A DNA stretch of 64,000 nucleotides from Neisseriaceae bacterium (GTDB lineage Bacteria; Pseudomonadota; Gammaproteobacteria; Burkholderiales; UBA11063): NCBI GenBank assembly GCA_003963245.1, contig RXJX01000014.1, positions 228,894 to 292,893 on the forward strand, written 5' to 3'. This document shows, piece after piece, positions 27,326 through 36,476 of the stretch. Position 1 is the stretch's first letter. Every line of letters starts with the position of its first letter. Under the pieces are notes generated by a model. That model worked only from the letters and a program-made list of their open reading frames with translations, was not told the origin of the DNA and did not search any database. The position numbers and the translations under genes are program-made.

Positions 27326-29173
27326 CTATAAATTTGTAGCGGCAACAGAACTTGCATTATATGACATGATATATTCAATATCTTTAGCATCAATGGTCTC
27401 AATCTCAAGTAACATTTTTGCCATCATCTCAACTTTATCACGATTATCAGTTAGCAATTTACGTGCGACATTGTATTGCTCTTCCAATATACTACGAACT
27501 GTCTCATCTATTTTTTGCATAGTTGCTTCTGATACATGCTTAGTTGAAGTAACACTGCGCCCCAAAAATAACTCTGACTCATTTTCACCGTAAACTACAG
27601 GACCCATTTCATCAGTCATACCAAAGCGAGTGACAATTTTACGAGCTAAATCCGTTGCACGTTCAAAGTCATTGCTTGCACCAGTAGTCATTTGATTCAT
27701 AAATATCTCTTCAGCTACCCGACCGCCAAACAAAATGGCAATTTGATTAATTAGATAATCTTTAGTATATGAATAACGATCTTCCTCTGGTAACTGCATA
27801 GTCACACCTAATGCCCGTCCGCGTGGAATTATTGTAACTTTATGTACCGGATCAGTTCCTGGTAATAATTTGGCAACTATCGCGTGACCTGATTCATGAT
27901 ACGCCGTATTACGTTTCTCATCATCTTTCATCACCATCGATTTACGTTCAGCACCCATGATGATTTTATCTTTGGCATCCTCAAAATCATGCATATCAAC
28001 CAATTTTTTATTCCTACGCGCTGCAAATAAAGCCGCTTCGTTTACCAAATTAGCTAAATCAGCACCTGAGAACCCTGGTGTTCCACGAGCGATTATTGAA
28101 CCTTCAACATCATTAGCCACCGGAACTTTGCGCATATGGACATTTAAAATCTGTTCACGACCTTTAATATCAGGAAGTGGCACAACTACTTGACGGTCAA
28201 AACGGCCAGGCCGCATTAAAGCAGGATCTAGTACATCAGGACGATTGGTTGCAGCAATAATAATCACGGTAGTGTTGGTATCAAATCCATCCATTTCAAC
28301 CAACATTTGATTTAGCGTTTGCTCACGCTCATCATTACCACCGCCTAAACCAGCACCACGTTGACGTCCAACTGCATCAATCTCATCAATAAAGATAATT
28401 GCAGGAGCGTTTTTCTTAGCTTGCTCAAATAAATCGCGTACTCGTGAAGCACCGACACCGACAAACATCTCAACGAAATCCGAGCCAGAAATGCTAAAAA
28501 ATGGAACACTGGCTTCACCAGCAATAGCTTTAGCTAATAACGTCTTACCAGTTCCTGGAGAACCACTTAATAACACACCCTTGGGAATACGCCCACCTAA
28601 ATTTTGGTATTTAGTAGGATCTTTGAGATAGTCGACAATCTCCATAACCTCTTGTTTAGATTCTTCACAACCAGCCACATCATTGAAACGAATCAAATTT
28701 TCTTTACTATCAATCATTTTAGCACGGCTCTTACCAAAGCCAAACACTCCACCAATTCCACCGCCGCCTTTGCCACCAGCAGCACCCTTCATAAAGTATA
28801 TCCATATTCCGATCAAAAGCAACATAGGGAACCATGAAATGAAAATATTCATTAATAATGATTCTTCTTTGGGTTTAGCTTGGAAAGTAACCTTGTTTTT
28901 AATTAAATCATTTATCAATTGTGGGTCAAATGGAGCAAAAGTAGTAAATTTACTATCATCTTTTCTTACTCCATTAATCCACTGACTCTGCATATTGTTA
29001 CCTTCAATAACAATACTTTTAACTTGTCCGCCTTCCAACTCACCGATAAACTGTGAATAAGGCACCGTATTTTTGGTATCACGGGTATCATTAAATTTAT
29101 TAAAAACCACCATAAGCCCAAGACCGATCAATAACCAGATCAATAAGCTTTTCAACAAATTACCATTTCGCAT
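27326..29173 (-). CDS. ftsH: ATP-dependent zinc metalloprotease FtsH
   Basis: FtsH is a membrane-anchored AAA+ protease that degrades, among others, LpxC and misfolded membrane proteins. Two transmembrane helices (about 7-24 and 112-128) flank a periplasmic domain; the AAA domain has Walker A GSPGTGKT at 204-211, [14 protein letters not shown] and the pore and SRH regions, and the zinc site HESGH is near 427. The frame opens at a TTG at 29185, but the ATG at 29173 has a GGACGA site at good spacing, giving about 615 aa. Cotranscription with rlmE upstream and glmM downstream is likely; lapB, elsewhere in this window, is a known FtsH adaptor in E. coli. Confidence 0.97.
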   Translation of the reverse strand: MRNGNLLKSLLIWLLIGLGLMVVFNKFNDTRDTKNTVPYSQFIGELEGGQVKSIVIEGNNMQSQWINGVRKDDSKFTTFAPFDPQLINDLIKNKVTFQAKPKEESLLMNIFISWFPMLLLIGIWIYFMKGAAGGKGGGGIGGVFGFGKSRAKMIDSKENLIRFNDVAGCEESKQEVMEIVDYLKDPTKYQNLGGRIPKGVLLSGSPGTGKTLLAKAIAGEASVPFFSISGSDFVEMFVGVGASRVRDLFEQAKKNAPAIIFIDEIDAVGRQRGAGLGGGNDEREQTLNQMLVEMDGFDTNTTVIIIAATNRPDVLDPALMRPGRFDRQVVVPLPDIKGREQILNVHMRKVPVANDVEGSIIARGTPGFSGADLANLVNEAALFAARRNKKLVDMHDFEDAKDKIIMGAERKSMVMKDDEKRNTAYHESGHAIVAKLLPGTDPVHKVTIIPRGRALGVTMQLPEEDRYSYTKDYLINQIAILFGGRVAEEIFMNQMTTGASNDFERATDLARKIVTRFGMTDEMGPVVYGENESELFLGRSVTSTKHVSEATMQKIDETVRSILEEQYNVARKLLTDNRDKVEMMAKMLLEIETIDAKDIEYIMSYNASSVAATNL

Positions 29174-29262
29174 AAATTCGTCCAATAATTGTAAATTAAC
29201 TTTCCACTTATTCGTTTAAGCAGCTCTATTCACGTTTTTAGAAAATAAGATATGTTATTATA

Positions 29263-29898
29263 TCACACTAGCTTCTTACCTTTGCAAAGTAAGTATGTTT
29301 CACTGCTCTTACTTCGCGACGCGCTTGGTTTACGGATAACAACCTGGGTGAAAAGTTCGCGAGCCTGTTTTACCAAATTATCAAATTCATAACCGTGAAA
29401 AACCTTAATTAAACAGTGCCCTCCGACTTTTAGATGATCTTTAGCAAAATCAAATACCAACTCGACCAAATAAGCCTCACGACTTTGATCAACTTGTTTA
29501 ATTCCAGATAAATTAGGCGCCATATCAGAAATTACTAAGTCTACCTGACGTTGGTTAATCGTTTCTAACAAAGTATCCAGAGTAGCTTGCTCAGTAAAAT
29601 CTCCATGGATGAATTTAAGTCCTGATAGCGGTTGGATTTCAAGAATATCCACCCCAATTACAATTCCACTTGCTGGAATCTTAGTCAAAGCAACTTGCGA
29701 CCAACTTCCAGGGGCACATCCCAAATCAACAACAATGTTAACTCCATTAAAAATCCGATCCTGCTCGTCTAATTCGAGTAATTTATACGCTGCTCGCGAG
29801 CGAAAGCCATCTTTTTGTGCTTGATTTACGTAGCTATCATTAACATGTTGTGTAACCCATGCCTTGATTGATTTATTCTTTTTAACTTTATCACTCAT
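29263..29898 (-). CDS. rlmE: 23S rRNA (uridine-2'-O)-methyltransferase RlmE
   Basis: RlmE (FtsJ/RrmJ) methylates U2552 of 23S rRNA during large-subunit maturation. At 211 aa it matches the family. SAM motif VDLGCAPGSWSQVAL lies at about 57-71, with catalytic K-D-K-E residues expected in SRAAYKL (start), SDMAPNLSG near 124 and IKVFHGYEF near 163. Its ATG overlaps the stop of the upstream symporter gene (ATGA). The order rlmE-ftsH is widely conserved. Confidence 0.96.
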   Translation of the reverse strand: MSDKVKKNKSIKAWVTQHVNDSYVNQAQKDGFRSRAAYKLLELDEQDRIFNGVNIVVDLGCAPGSWSQVALTKIPASGIVIGVDILEIQPLSGLKFIHGDFTEQATLDTLLETINQRQVDLVISDMAPNLSGIKQVDQSREAYLVELVFDFAKDHLKVGGHCLIKVFHGYEFDNLVKQARELFTQVVIRKPSASRSKSSETYLLCKGKKLV

Positions 29899-31490
29899 CT
29901 TGAATTACGTCCCATTAATTTGATGATTAAATAGCACAAAACGTAATACCCGCTAACTGTCAATGTCATTAAACTGAGATAGCTAAATATATCATTAAAT
30001 TTGATTAAAGGCAATAAGGTTGGCACATTACTAATATTCAGGATTAGTAAAGATGCAACAATCACCACATATGCAACTATATCAACAATAAAATGTTTCC
30101 CAAGTCCAAGCAAATTTAAAATAAGCGGTAGTCCAAGAACCATTAATAAACTAAAGAGGTAATATAAATCAAAAAACTTATAGAATACTAGCCCAATACA
30201 AATTGCGACAGCTGTGTATGCAAATAAAAATACTCTAGCCGCCCATAAATTCTCTAAATCCTCTCCTGATTTATTAAATAATGGTGCATAAAAGCCTCTG
30301 ATTGTTACTATATTAACAAATGCTAAAGCCTCCGTAACCGATTTATAAAAAAGTAAAATAACTAGAAATAAGGAAACAAATGCAGCTGGCAACGAGTGTT
30401 TAACCATTACCATCGCAGCACTAATAAAATCAAAGGAATTTTGAGCACTATCTATTGGGGCTATATCATTTGTATTTGCCATCTGTTTTGGTATGATACC
30501 ACGGGCTAAACTAGGAGAATCACTGTCAACTGCTCGCACCACAAAACCAATTGAACCATCCTCTAGACGGGTTTGTTGAGTTACCAAACGTTTACCATCG
30601 CTAAGAGAACTGTTGCCAGGAGTTGCCAATGCAAAAATTCCAGTTAAAATAAATGCACACAAAACCAGCAACTGAAGTAATTTGCTAAATACCAATTTAG
30701 GTTTAACAGAATTTACTAATTTAGTTTGTTTAATTCGGTTTAAAGGATTAATTAATACAACTAACATAGCAGCGACTAAGACCAACCAAAGCTGCGGAAG
30801 CATCGAAGAATTTACCATCGGAGCAGTAAAGTAACTGATTGAGAATTTATTTTCAACCGCGACACGTTGCAGATTAGTAAGCAGAGTTCCAAAACCAATC
30901 CCGTGATATGCAATAACAAGCACAACAGCAAGAACTAAAAAGCTTAGTACTAAAGCCAAAATTTGATTATAAAAAACACTAATTACTCCTCCTACCAATA
31001 AGCAAATCAGGATAACCCCAAGCAAAGACAAGGTGCTATTCCCAAATTCCCAGCCTAAAAGATTTTTTAATATCCAGACCATGACACAAATTGCCACACT
31101 AGCCGTAATCAACATGAATAACGCATAACAAATGAGAATTGTACGCTGATGAAGATTAGCTACAGTATTTGAGGTTAGAGAATTAAGTACAGAAGAATAA
31201 GTTACTTGCTTACCCAAAATATATGTTGCAATGATAAAACAAGGAATAAAGAAACATAATGCCGGAATTCCTGCATACGCTCCATAGCTGCTTAGCAATA
31301 AAAACTCAATTATACCAGCGCCACTCAAGCTTAAATAAACCAAGGATAAATTAACCTTATGGCTGTCCATAATCAGGTAATCATTACTAGACGGATTTTT
31401 ACGACGAAAATAATAGGAAGTTACCGCTATCACGCCAAGTAAGATCGTCATCATTACGTAATCAAGATTCGTTATATTCAATAAATGCAT
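29895..31490 (-). CDS. Sodium:solute symporter-like multi-pass membrane protein
   Basis: A 531-aa protein with about 13 hydrophobic segments. The N-terminal region (NDYLIMDSHKVNLSLVYLSLS, then YGAYAGIPALCFF) has the shape of the sodium:solute symporter family (LeuT-fold SSS), where a short polar sequence precedes the first long helices, but sequence conservation is weak. A large extramembrane segment lies near 305-370. The true substrate is unknown. I prefer the ATG at 31490 over a TTG at 31502 because a GGA site stands 7 bases before it. It overlaps rlmE by 4 bases and may be co-transcribed. Confidence 0.6.
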   Translation of the reverse strand: MHLLNITNLDYVMMTILLGVIAVTSYYFRRKNPSSNDYLIMDSHKVNLSLVYLSLSGAGIIEFLLLSSYGAYAGIPALCFFIPCFIIATYILGKQVTYSSVLNSLTSNTVANLHQRTILICYALFMLITASVAICVMVWILKNLLGWEFGNSTLSLLGVILICLLVGGVISVFYNQILALVLSFLVLAVVLVIAYHGIGFGTLLTNLQRVAVENKFSISYFTAPMVNSSMLPQLWLVLVAAMLVVLINPLNRIKQTKLVNSVKPKLVFSKLLQLLVLCAFILTGIFALATPGNSSLSDGKRLVTQQTRLEDGSIGFVVRAVDSDSPSLARGIIPKQMANTNDIAPIDSAQNSFDFISAAMVMVKHSLPAAFVSLFLVILLFYKSVTEALAFVNIVTIRGFYAPLFNKSGEDLENLWAARVFLFAYTAVAICIGLVFYKFFDLYYLFSLLMVLGLPLILNLLGLGKHFIVDIVAYVVIVASLLILNISNVPTLLPLIKFNDIFSYLSLMTLTVSGYYVLCYLIIKLMGRNSR

Positions 31491-31628
31491 TAAAATATCC
31501 AATAAAAGTTACAGTTTTATAAGCGATATCTGACTTAAACTATAAACATAACAAGTACGCTATATCGCAATAGCAAAAACTATCGTGAATTTTTTTAAAT
31601 AAGAGGGTGTATTATAAACCAAACAAAA

Positions 31629-31653
31629 AACGATGACAATAATTGTCATCGTT
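31629..31653 (-). terminator. Rho-independent terminator after the nucleoside transporter gene
   Basis: Perfect 11-bp stem (31629-31639 with 31643-31653), 3-base loop and a T-rich tail on the minus strand. It lies 24 bases past the nupC-like stop. Confidence 0.9.
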
Positions 31654-31676
31654 AATAGCCAAGTTGCGTTTCGTTA

Positions 31677-32981
31677 TTAGCCTAGTATTCCATGCCAGAA
31701 CCCAGCAACGGTAGCAGTCATAAATCCAGCCATGATTGCTGCAGTTAGCGCTTTGAACCCCATCGAAGCCAAATCAGACTGACGCCCTGGAGCCAGAGCG
31801 GAGAAGGCACCCATAGAAATACCAATTGATGAAAAATTAGAAAAGCTCGCTAATGCAAAAGTTGAGATAAATATTGAATTAGCAGACAACAACCCTGCTG
31901 CCTCCATTTTCCCTAAACTCATATATGCAACAAACTCATTAATTGCAACTTTTTGCCCAAGTAAGCTTCCAACTTGCAAAGTCTCATTCCAACTAATGCC
32001 CATAAAGAATGCAAAAAATCTAAAAATAAGTCCAAACAAAAATTCAAGCGATAAACCGTCAAAAGCTTTATTTGACATATTTTGTACCCATGCATTAAGA
32101 TGTGCAACATCACCGATCCAAAATAGAATACCATCAATAGCATGTACCAATGGAATTACTGCCATCAACGCGGCACAAATTGCAACCCCAATTTTAACTC
32201 CAGTAAACGCACCATGCATGATTGCATCAATTGCACTATCGGCTTGCATACCACCGACTTTAATATGCGATGAATCCATAATTTTGTCATATTCAGTTTC
32301 AGGAAAAAATATTTTAGCAAAAATAATTGCCGAGGTCGCATTCATAAAAGTAGCGGTTAATAATGACTGAGCAAAAATCAATTCTTTAGCATGATCACCA
32401 CCACCTAAAAAGCTCAGATATATCCCTAAAGTCGAACCAGACAGATTAGCCAAACCAGCAACAAAAGCACAAGCTAATTCCGAGCGTGTCATTTTCGCTA
32501 CATACGGGCCAATTACCATTGGACCTTCAGACTGACCAAGAAAAATATCAGCGATAACAACTAGGCTTTCAACACCTGACAAACGAATAGTCTTACGCAA
32601 TAGAAAGGCTAAAAAGACGATAACTCGCTGCATTATCCCGAAAAAATAAAGCAAAGAAATAACTGAACCAAAAAAGATAATCGTAGGAACAACTACTAGA
32701 GCAAACACGAATCCATATTTTGATTTATCAACTAAACCGCCAAAGACAAATCCCGCACCTTCGTTTGCATAATCCATAAATTTTAGTAGACCAGCAGATA
32801 ATAGTTGCAGTACGGAACTAACCGCAGGAACATAGCGAATTAGCAAGAATAAAGCATTCTGCATAATAAACGCAGTTAAAACCAGCTTCCAATTAATTGC
32901 TTTACGATTTTCTGAAAAACAAAATGCAAGAGCGATTAGAAAGAAAAAACCAAGAAAACTCTGAATAATTAAGCTTGACAT
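31677..32981 (-). CDS. nupC: Concentrative nucleoside transporter, NupC-type
   Basis: A 434-aa inner-membrane protein with about ten hydrophobic segments. Family marks are GLVDKSKYGFVFALVVVPTIIFFGS, the GQSEGPMVIGPYV segment near 148-160 and the C-terminal half with FSNFSSIGISMGAF, all typical of CNT-family proton or sodium nucleoside symporters. Which nucleosides it takes is not determinable. AGGGGAT precedes the ATG and a strong terminator follows, so it is probably monocistronic. With hpt and sodB it fits nucleoside salvage in a nutrient-limited bacterium; that last point is inference. Confidence 0.87.
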   Translation of the reverse strand: MSSLIIQSFLGFFFLIALAFCFSENRKAINWKLVLTAFIMQNALFLLIRYVPAVSSVLQLLSAGLLKFMDYANEGAGFVFGGLVDKSKYGFVFALVVVPTIIFFGSVISLLYFFGIMQRVIVFLAFLLRKTIRLSGVESLVVIADIFLGQSEGPMVIGPYVAKMTRSELACAFVAGLANLSGSTLGIYLSFLGGGDHAKELIFAQSLLTATFMNATSAIIFAKIFFPETEYDKIMDSSHIKVGGMQADSAIDAIMHGAFTGVKIGVAICAALMAVIPLVHAIDGILFWIGDVAHLNAWVQNMSNKAFDGLSLEFLFGLIFRFFAFFMGISWNETLQVGSLLGQKVAINEFVAYMSLGKMEAAGLLSANSIFISTFALASFSNFSSIGISMGAFSALAPGRQSDLASMGFKALTAAIMAGFMTATVAGFWHGILG

Positions 32982-33052
32982 GATGATCCCCTATTTTTAT
33001 TTTAATTAATATCAGCCATTTATTTTACCCAAAAACAATACCACAAACATTG

Positions 33053-34294
33053 TTAATTTATATCTTTTTGCATAGCACAAGCAAAAAAACCATCTGTATC
33101 GTGCATAGCGGGACTCAGTTCAAGAAAATCACCTTTTCCTAGATTTAAATCCTTGAGCATAACCACCTGATCCAAGCTAACTATTTTAAAGTCAGGATTA
33201 AGAGCCATAAACTGAGCAATGATATTCTGGTTCTCATCAGGTAAAATGCTACATGTTGCATAAACCAACCGTCCACTAGGTTTTACCAACCGCGCAGCGG
33301 AATCTAAGATGGATAATTGCTTTTCATTAATTTCATGCAAGCTTTGTTGATTGTGGCGAAATTTTAAATCAGGATTACGGCGTAAAGTCCCCAAACCAAG
33401 GCAAGGAGCATCAACAAAAACTCGGTCAATCTTACCGATCAGTCGCTTTACTTTTGTATCATGTTCATCACTAATAAGCTGTGGAAAGATATTGGATAAT
33501 CCAGAACGAGCTAAACGCGGTGTCAAATTACCCAAACGACGTTCATTAACATCAAAAGCATAAATTCGGCCACTATTGCGCATCAGCATACCAAATAGCA
33601 AAGTTTTACCACCACTTCCAGCACAAAAATCGACTATCATTTCACCACGTTTAGGTTCCAAAAGAAGTCCTGCCAACTGACTAGCTTCATCTTGAACTTC
33701 AATGATACCATCTGCAAACAATTTATTCCCCATCAAGGCAGTTCGCGAATTTAATTTAATTCCAAATGGGGAGTACTTAGTTAGTTTAGCCTTTAGACCT
33801 TCCTCAACTAATTCTTGCATAACTTCGTCACGGTTTTTTTTGATTGTATTTACCCTTAAGGTCAAAGGGGCAGATTTACTCATTGCTGCAGCTAAAGCGC
33901 GAATCTCTTCTGAGTTATAACGGATACTAAGTTTATCAATTACCCATTGCGGTAATTCAATGACATTGAGATCAAGCTCACCTAATTTGTCAATTTCCCC
34001 CAAATTTATTGTTTTGAGATCACGTAATTGTTGGCGATTAACTCCTAGTATTTTCAACCAAACATAACCAATTAAAGTAAAGGAATTTTTAGGATTTACT
34101 ACTTTACTAAGCTTATTGTAATTCCGCAAAATAGCATAAATGGTTTCCGCTATAGCATTTCGATCATTAACACCAAGCTTGCGGTTTTCACGAAAAAAAT
34201 TGGACAACAAGCCATCTGCAGGTTGTTTAAACTCCGCCACTAAAAACCATAATTTCGTACAAGCACGCGCAATATTATCGTTCACAATTAACAT
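33053..34294 (-). CDS. rsmB: 16S rRNA m5C methyltransferase, RsmB family
   Basis: A 413-aa protein of the RsmB/NOP family that methylates C967 of 16S rRNA (assignment by family). The N-terminus has a NusB-like or RNA-binding region, then motifs VDFCAGSGGKTL near 220 (SAM), FVDAPCLGLGTLRRNP (motif IV, catalytic region) and YATCSILPDENQ with the motif VI cysteine. The length fits. Its start overlaps coaD by 20 bases; AGAGAG supports the ATG. Confidence 0.85.
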   Translation of the reverse strand: MLIVNDNIARACTKLWFLVAEFKQPADGLLSNFFRENRKLGVNDRNAIAETIYAILRNYNKLSKVVNPKNSFTLIGYVWLKILGVNRQQLRDLKTINLGEIDKLGELDLNVIELPQWVIDKLSIRYNSEEIRALAAAMSKSAPLTLRVNTIKKNRDEVMQELVEEGLKAKLTKYSPFGIKLNSRTALMGNKLFADGIIEVQDEASQLAGLLLEPKRGEMIVDFCAGSGGKTLLFGMLMRNSGRIYAFDVNERRLGNLTPRLARSGLSNIFPQLISDEHDTKVKRLIGKIDRVFVDAPCLGLGTLRRNPDLKFRHNQQSLHEINEKQLSILDSAARLVKPSGRLVYATCSILPDENQNIIAQFMALNPDFKIVSLDQVVMLKDLNLGKGDFLELSPAMHDTDGFFACAMQKDIN

Positions 34295-34790
34295 TATTTC
34301 TCTCTTGATGCTTGTTGATCAATGCATCTAAAATTATTGATGGTACGTATTTAGCAACAATTTGCTGCCACCCACTGGTTCCCACAAATCCTTTGACCAA
34401 ACTGGATGAAACTTCAGCATAGTCACGAGGTGGAATTAAAAAAACAGTGTCAACAGAAGCTGAAACATCAGAATTGATATAACGGATCGTTTTTTCAAAC
34501 TCATAGTCCTGAGCATTTCTAATACCCCGCACGATATAAGACGCCTGTTCTTTAAGTGCATAGTTTACTAGAAATTCGCCACTAAATTGTCCTATTTTAA
34601 TATTCGGGTATTTTACAAGCACTTGTTTCAGCAAATCAACTCGCTCTTCAGTGGTAAAAGTATAAGATTTATCAGGATTGTCTCCAACTGCAACAACCAA
34701 CTCATCAAAAATTTCTGCAGCTTTATCAATCACCCACAAGTGTCCATTGGTTATTGGATCAAAACTTCCGGCATAAATTGCTTTAGTCAC
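34275..34790 (-). CDS. coaD: Phosphopantetheine adenylyltransferase
   Basis: CoaD makes dephospho-CoA from 4'-phosphopantetheine and ATP, the penultimate CoA step. The nucleotidyltransferase motif GSFDPITNGH is at residues 8-17 and the ISSSxV-type motif appears as VSSSLVKG near 126. I chose the GTG at 34790 (AGGGG eight bases upstream), which gives MTKAIYAGSFDP as in other CoaD; the frame also opens at a GTG at 34799 with no proper site. About 171 aa, a little longer than the usual 160 because of a C-terminal tail. Confidence 0.92.
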   Translation of the reverse strand: MTKAIYAGSFDPITNGHLWVIDKAAEIFDELVVAVGDNPDKSYTFTTEERVDLLKQVLVKYPNIKIGQFSGEFLVNYALKEQASYIVRGIRNAQDYEFEKTIRYINSDVSASVDTVFLIPPRDYAEVSSSLVKGFVGTSGWQQIVAKYVPSIILDALINKHQERNNVNCER

Positions 34791-35011
34791 TTCTTCCACC
34801 CCTAGAAAACAACATGTATATGAACTAATTTAATCTACAAGCCAAAACAAAAATTTGCTTCAGACACTCAACTTTAGCAGAATAAATCAGAAAGAACATA
34901 TTGTAATCTACTCCACCAAATTTTGAATAATATATTTTACTAATTTTCTCGCAAAGACCTCGCAACATGCTAAACTATTGCCTGAGATTTTAACTTCAAA
35001 AGGAAATAACT

Positions 35012-35590
35012 ATGGAACATACCCTACCTCAATTGCCTTACGCATTAGATGCTCTTGCGCCACATATTTCAAAAGAAACTCTAGAATACCACTATGGTAA
35101 GCACCATCAAACTTATGTGACAAATTTAAACAACCTGATTAAAGGTACTGAATTTGAAAATGCTAGTTTGGAAGAAATCACAAAAAAATCTAGTGGCGGT
35201 GTATTTAATAACGCAGCACAAGTGTGGAATCATTCATTTTACTGGAATTGTCTATCACCACAAGGCGGCGGTGAACCAACTGGCGCTCTAAAGCAAGCCA
35301 TCGACAAAAAATTTGGTTCATTTGAAGAGTTTAAAAAACAATTTACAGCTACTTGTGTAGGAACTTTTGGTTCAGGATGGGGTTGGCTGGTAAAAACTCC
35401 AGCAGGAGAGTTAGAACTAGTATCAACCTCAAATGCAGCAACTCCACTTACGACAGAGAATAAAGCTTTGCTGACGTGTGATGTATGGGAACATGCTTAC
35501 TATATTGACTATCGCAATAGTCGTCCAAACTATATGGCAGCTTTCTGGAATTTGGTAAACTGGGATTTTGTTAGCAAAAATTTTGCATAG
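35012..35590 (+). CDS. sodB: Superoxide dismutase, iron type
   Basis: SodB disproportionates superoxide in the cytosol. The four metal ligands are visible: His27 (EYHYGKHH), His74 (WNHSFYW), Asp157 and His161 (DVWEHAYY). The Gln70 in AAQVWNHS and the other family-specific residues indicate the iron form rather than manganese. 192 aa is normal. AAGGAAA precedes the ATG. It is monocistronic with a terminator close behind. Confidence 0.96.
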   Translation: MEHTLPQLPYALDALAPHISKETLEYHYGKHHQTYVTNLNNLIKGTEFENASLEEITKKSSGGVFNNAAQVWNHSFYWNCLSPQGGGEPTGALKQAIDKKFGSFEEFKKQFTATCVGTFGSGWGWLVKTPAGELELVSTSNAATPLTTENKALLTCDVWEHAYYIDYRNSRPNYMAAFWNLVNWDFVSKNFA

Positions 35591-35605
35591 TTAAATCAAT
35601 TTTTG

Positions 35606-35638
35606 AAAAATGCCGATCATTAACTAGTCGGCATTTTT
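35606..35638. terminator. Bidirectional terminator between sodB and the nitrilase gene
   Basis: An 11-bp stem (35606-35615/6 with 35628-35638) with A-run before and T-run after, suited to stop both converging genes. Confidence 0.85.
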
Positions 35639-35656
35639 ATTAAATTAAAGCTAAAT

Positions 35657-36463
35657 TCAACTAATTCGTCGATGCTCAAGAGCAGGAAGTTTTGATCTAA
35701 CCTCTCTGATTTTATCTGAATTAATTATAGCGTAAATAATCTTCTCGCCTTCCAAAGCAGAAACAAGCACCTCACCCCATGGATCAGCCAACATTGAATG
35801 ACCAAAGGTTCTCCGCCCAGTTTCATGCATTCCGCCTTGGTTAACGCCAAGAAAATAACACTGATTCTCTACCGCACGTGCACGAATTAAGAGCTCCCAA
35901 TGAGCTACACCTGTTTGATAGGTAAATGCAGAGGGTAAAACAATCACATCGACAATACCTAACGCACGGAATAATTCAGGAAAGCGTAAATCATAGCAAA
36001 TTGCTAGACCTAATTTAAATCCCAAGATATCGCAACGAACTACTTGATCTCCAGCAAGCAATATTTCGCTCTCATCGTAGTCTTGTGATCCATCATTAAA
36101 CTTAAACAGATGAATTTTATCGTAGTGGGCCAAGGTCAGCCCTTCAGGGGATATAACTAAGCAACTATTATAAAATTTATTCGTGATAGATGAGCTAAGC
36201 AATATACTACCTGCTATTATGTAGATACCATGCAGAACAGCCAAATCTTTTAAGGATGACTGAATAGTACCATTTTCAAGAATTTCTGCATGATCAGTTC
36301 GATGTAAATCTTCACTGGTGGTAATTTTAGCAAAAAACTCAGGCAAGACGATAACCTGAGCACCATTGCTTGCTGCCTCGGCAATCATCCGAGAGGCTTT
36401 ATTTAAATTCTCGGTAACACTACGAGTTGAAATCATCTGTAAGGCTGCAATTTTTAGCTGCAT
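35657..36463 (-). CDS. Carbon-nitrogen hydrolase (nitrilase superfamily)
   Basis: A 268-aa nitrilase-superfamily protein with an intact catalytic triad: Glu42 (LPEFFAK), Lys116 (YDKIHLF) and Cys156 (ICYDLRFPE). The pattern matches the omega-amidase/Nit-type group, whose members hydrolyse small amides such as deaminated glutathione. It is 13 bases downstream of yhdP, a neighbourhood known in betaproteobacteria. Substrate not determined. Confidence 0.9.
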   Translation of the reverse strand: MQLKIAALQMISTRSVTENLNKASRMIAEAASNGAQVIVLPEFFAKITTSEDLHRTDHAEILENGTIQSSLKDLAVLHGIYIIAGSILLSSSITNKFYNSCLVISPEGLTLAHYDKIHLFKFNDGSQDYDESEILLAGDQVVRCDILGFKLGLAICYDLRFPELFRALGIVDVIVLPSAFTYQTGVAHWELLIRARAVENQCYFLGVNQGGMHETGRRTFGHSMLADPWGEVLVSALEGEKIIYAIINSDKIREVRSKLPALEHRRIS

Positions 36464-36476
36464 AGTATTTACCTAG

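Noticed and set aside
31996..32370. A 124-aa plus-strand frame inside the nupC-like gene
   Set aside because: Shadow frame of a clear transporter on the other strand.
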